Shown here: positions 5,703 through 5,946 of the stretch, in pieces
How the letters are laid out: every line of letters begins with the position of its first letter
How positions within the stretch are numbered: position 1 is the first letter of the stretch
Source of the DNA: Deltaproteobacteria bacterium
GTDB lineage: Bacteria > Desulfobacterota > DSM-4660 > Desulfatiglandales > HGW-15
NCBI GenBank assembly: GCA_030671095.1
Contig: DAOVAK010000196.1
Span: 1-5,946 of the forward strand
DNA: 5,946 nucleotides
Direction: 5' to 3'
Position numbers and translations under genes: made by a program
The notes under the pieces: generated by a model
What the model saw: only the letters and a program-made list of their open reading frames with translations
Database searches by the model: none
Told to the model about the DNA's origin: nothing

Positions 5703-5946
5703 AGTTCAGTCCTGCCTTTTCTGGAGTGCTTTGCTGAAACCGTTCTGGCGCAATTCATATTGGAGCAGGGCCTCATCGCCCGGGACAAGCTTAAGGAGGT
5801 CGATGCGGAGTCCGCGGACGGAATTTTTTACCGGGGCAAGATCGAAACGGCCAAATTTTTTTGCCGTAACATTTTGCCCAATGTCTTTGCCCGGCACACT
5901 GTCGTGCAACAGGAAGACACTTCAGCCTTGGACATCCCGGAAGAGG
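5703..5946 (+). pseudogene. C-terminal remnant of an acyl-CoA dehydrogenase, cut by the window edge
   Basis: The frame with codons starting at 5703 is open to the edge. It reads PFLECFAETVLAQFILEQ, later FYRGKIETAKFFCRNILPNV, and near the edge DTSALDIPEE. This is the pattern of the extra C-terminal domain (Acyl-CoA_dh_C, PF12806) of large FAD-dependent acyl-CoA dehydrogenases of about 600 residues, whose ends often read S-A-L-x-I-P-E-x-x-F, so the stop is probably only a few codons past the window. The FAD- and substrate-binding domains (about 500 residues) cannot fit in the 157 bp after the thiolase and are absent. An intact enzyme would supply the dehydrogenation step this operon lacks. The open frame extends back to ATG 5634 without a ribosome binding site. 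I infer a 5'-deleted pseudogene. An assembly join or a domain expressed alone are the alternatives. Confidence 0.7.

Noticed and set aside
5561..5736. Plus-strand frame containing A-A-L-N-A-M-Q-Q-Y-L-E upstream of the dehydrogenase remnant
   Set aside because: It could be a frameshifted piece of the dehydrogenase helical linker, but the match is too short and generic, and the rest of the frame (many Leu, Phe, Cys) does not resemble the family.
1..5946. CRISPR array, tRNA or rRNA gene, insertion sequence or transposase
   Set aside because: No spaced identical repeats, cloverleaf-like segment, rRNA-like conserved stretch, or terminal inverted repeats with a transposase frame were seen on either strand.

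Overview
The window carries a compact, same-strand fatty-acid beta-oxidation operon. In order it encodes an AMP-forming acyl-CoA ligase (423-2084, FadD type), a two-function enoyl-CoA hydratase/3-hydroxyacyl-CoA dehydrogenase (2136-4265, FadB type) and a thiolase (4334-5545, FadA type). Just past the thiolase lies the C-terminal end of an acyl-CoA dehydrogenase (about 5703-5946) with no body in front of it. I read it as a decayed or rearranged remnant. The three intact genes cover activation, hydration plus hydroxyacyl oxidation, and thiolysis. The missing step, dehydrogenation of acyl-CoA, is the one represented only by the fragment.

The organism is most likely an anaerobic, fatty-acid- or aromatic-degrading member of the former Deltaproteobacteria (sulfate-reducing or syntrophic Desulfobacterota). 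This is inference. It rests on the look of the proteins (ligase N-terminus, acyl-CoA dehydrogenase with the extra C-terminal domain), on strong GGAGG-type ribosome binding sites, and on short heptad-repeat relics between genes. No taxonomic marker is present.

Region by region: 1-18 may be the first six codons of a divergent minus-strand gene. 19-422 is a non-coding, AT-rich divergent control region. It has an exact TTGACA -35 box on each strand facing outward, an imperfect ~25-bp direct repeat just after the forward promoter, an inverted repeat inside it, and a forward leader of about 250 nt with short hairpins. 423-5545 is the operon, with gaps of 51 and 68 bp. The first gap has an extra ribosome binding site with no real gene. 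The second has four AT-rich heptads. A perfect 8-bp stem spans the thiolase stop codon, followed by three more heptads of another sequence. 5575-5702 is non-coding and 5703-5946 is the dehydrogenase remnant.

The genes are ordinary members of well-known families. The points worth following are the orphan dehydrogenase tail, the duplicated element behind the promoter, the heptad relics on both sides of the thiolase, and a few substitutions at usually conserved positions in the three enzymes.
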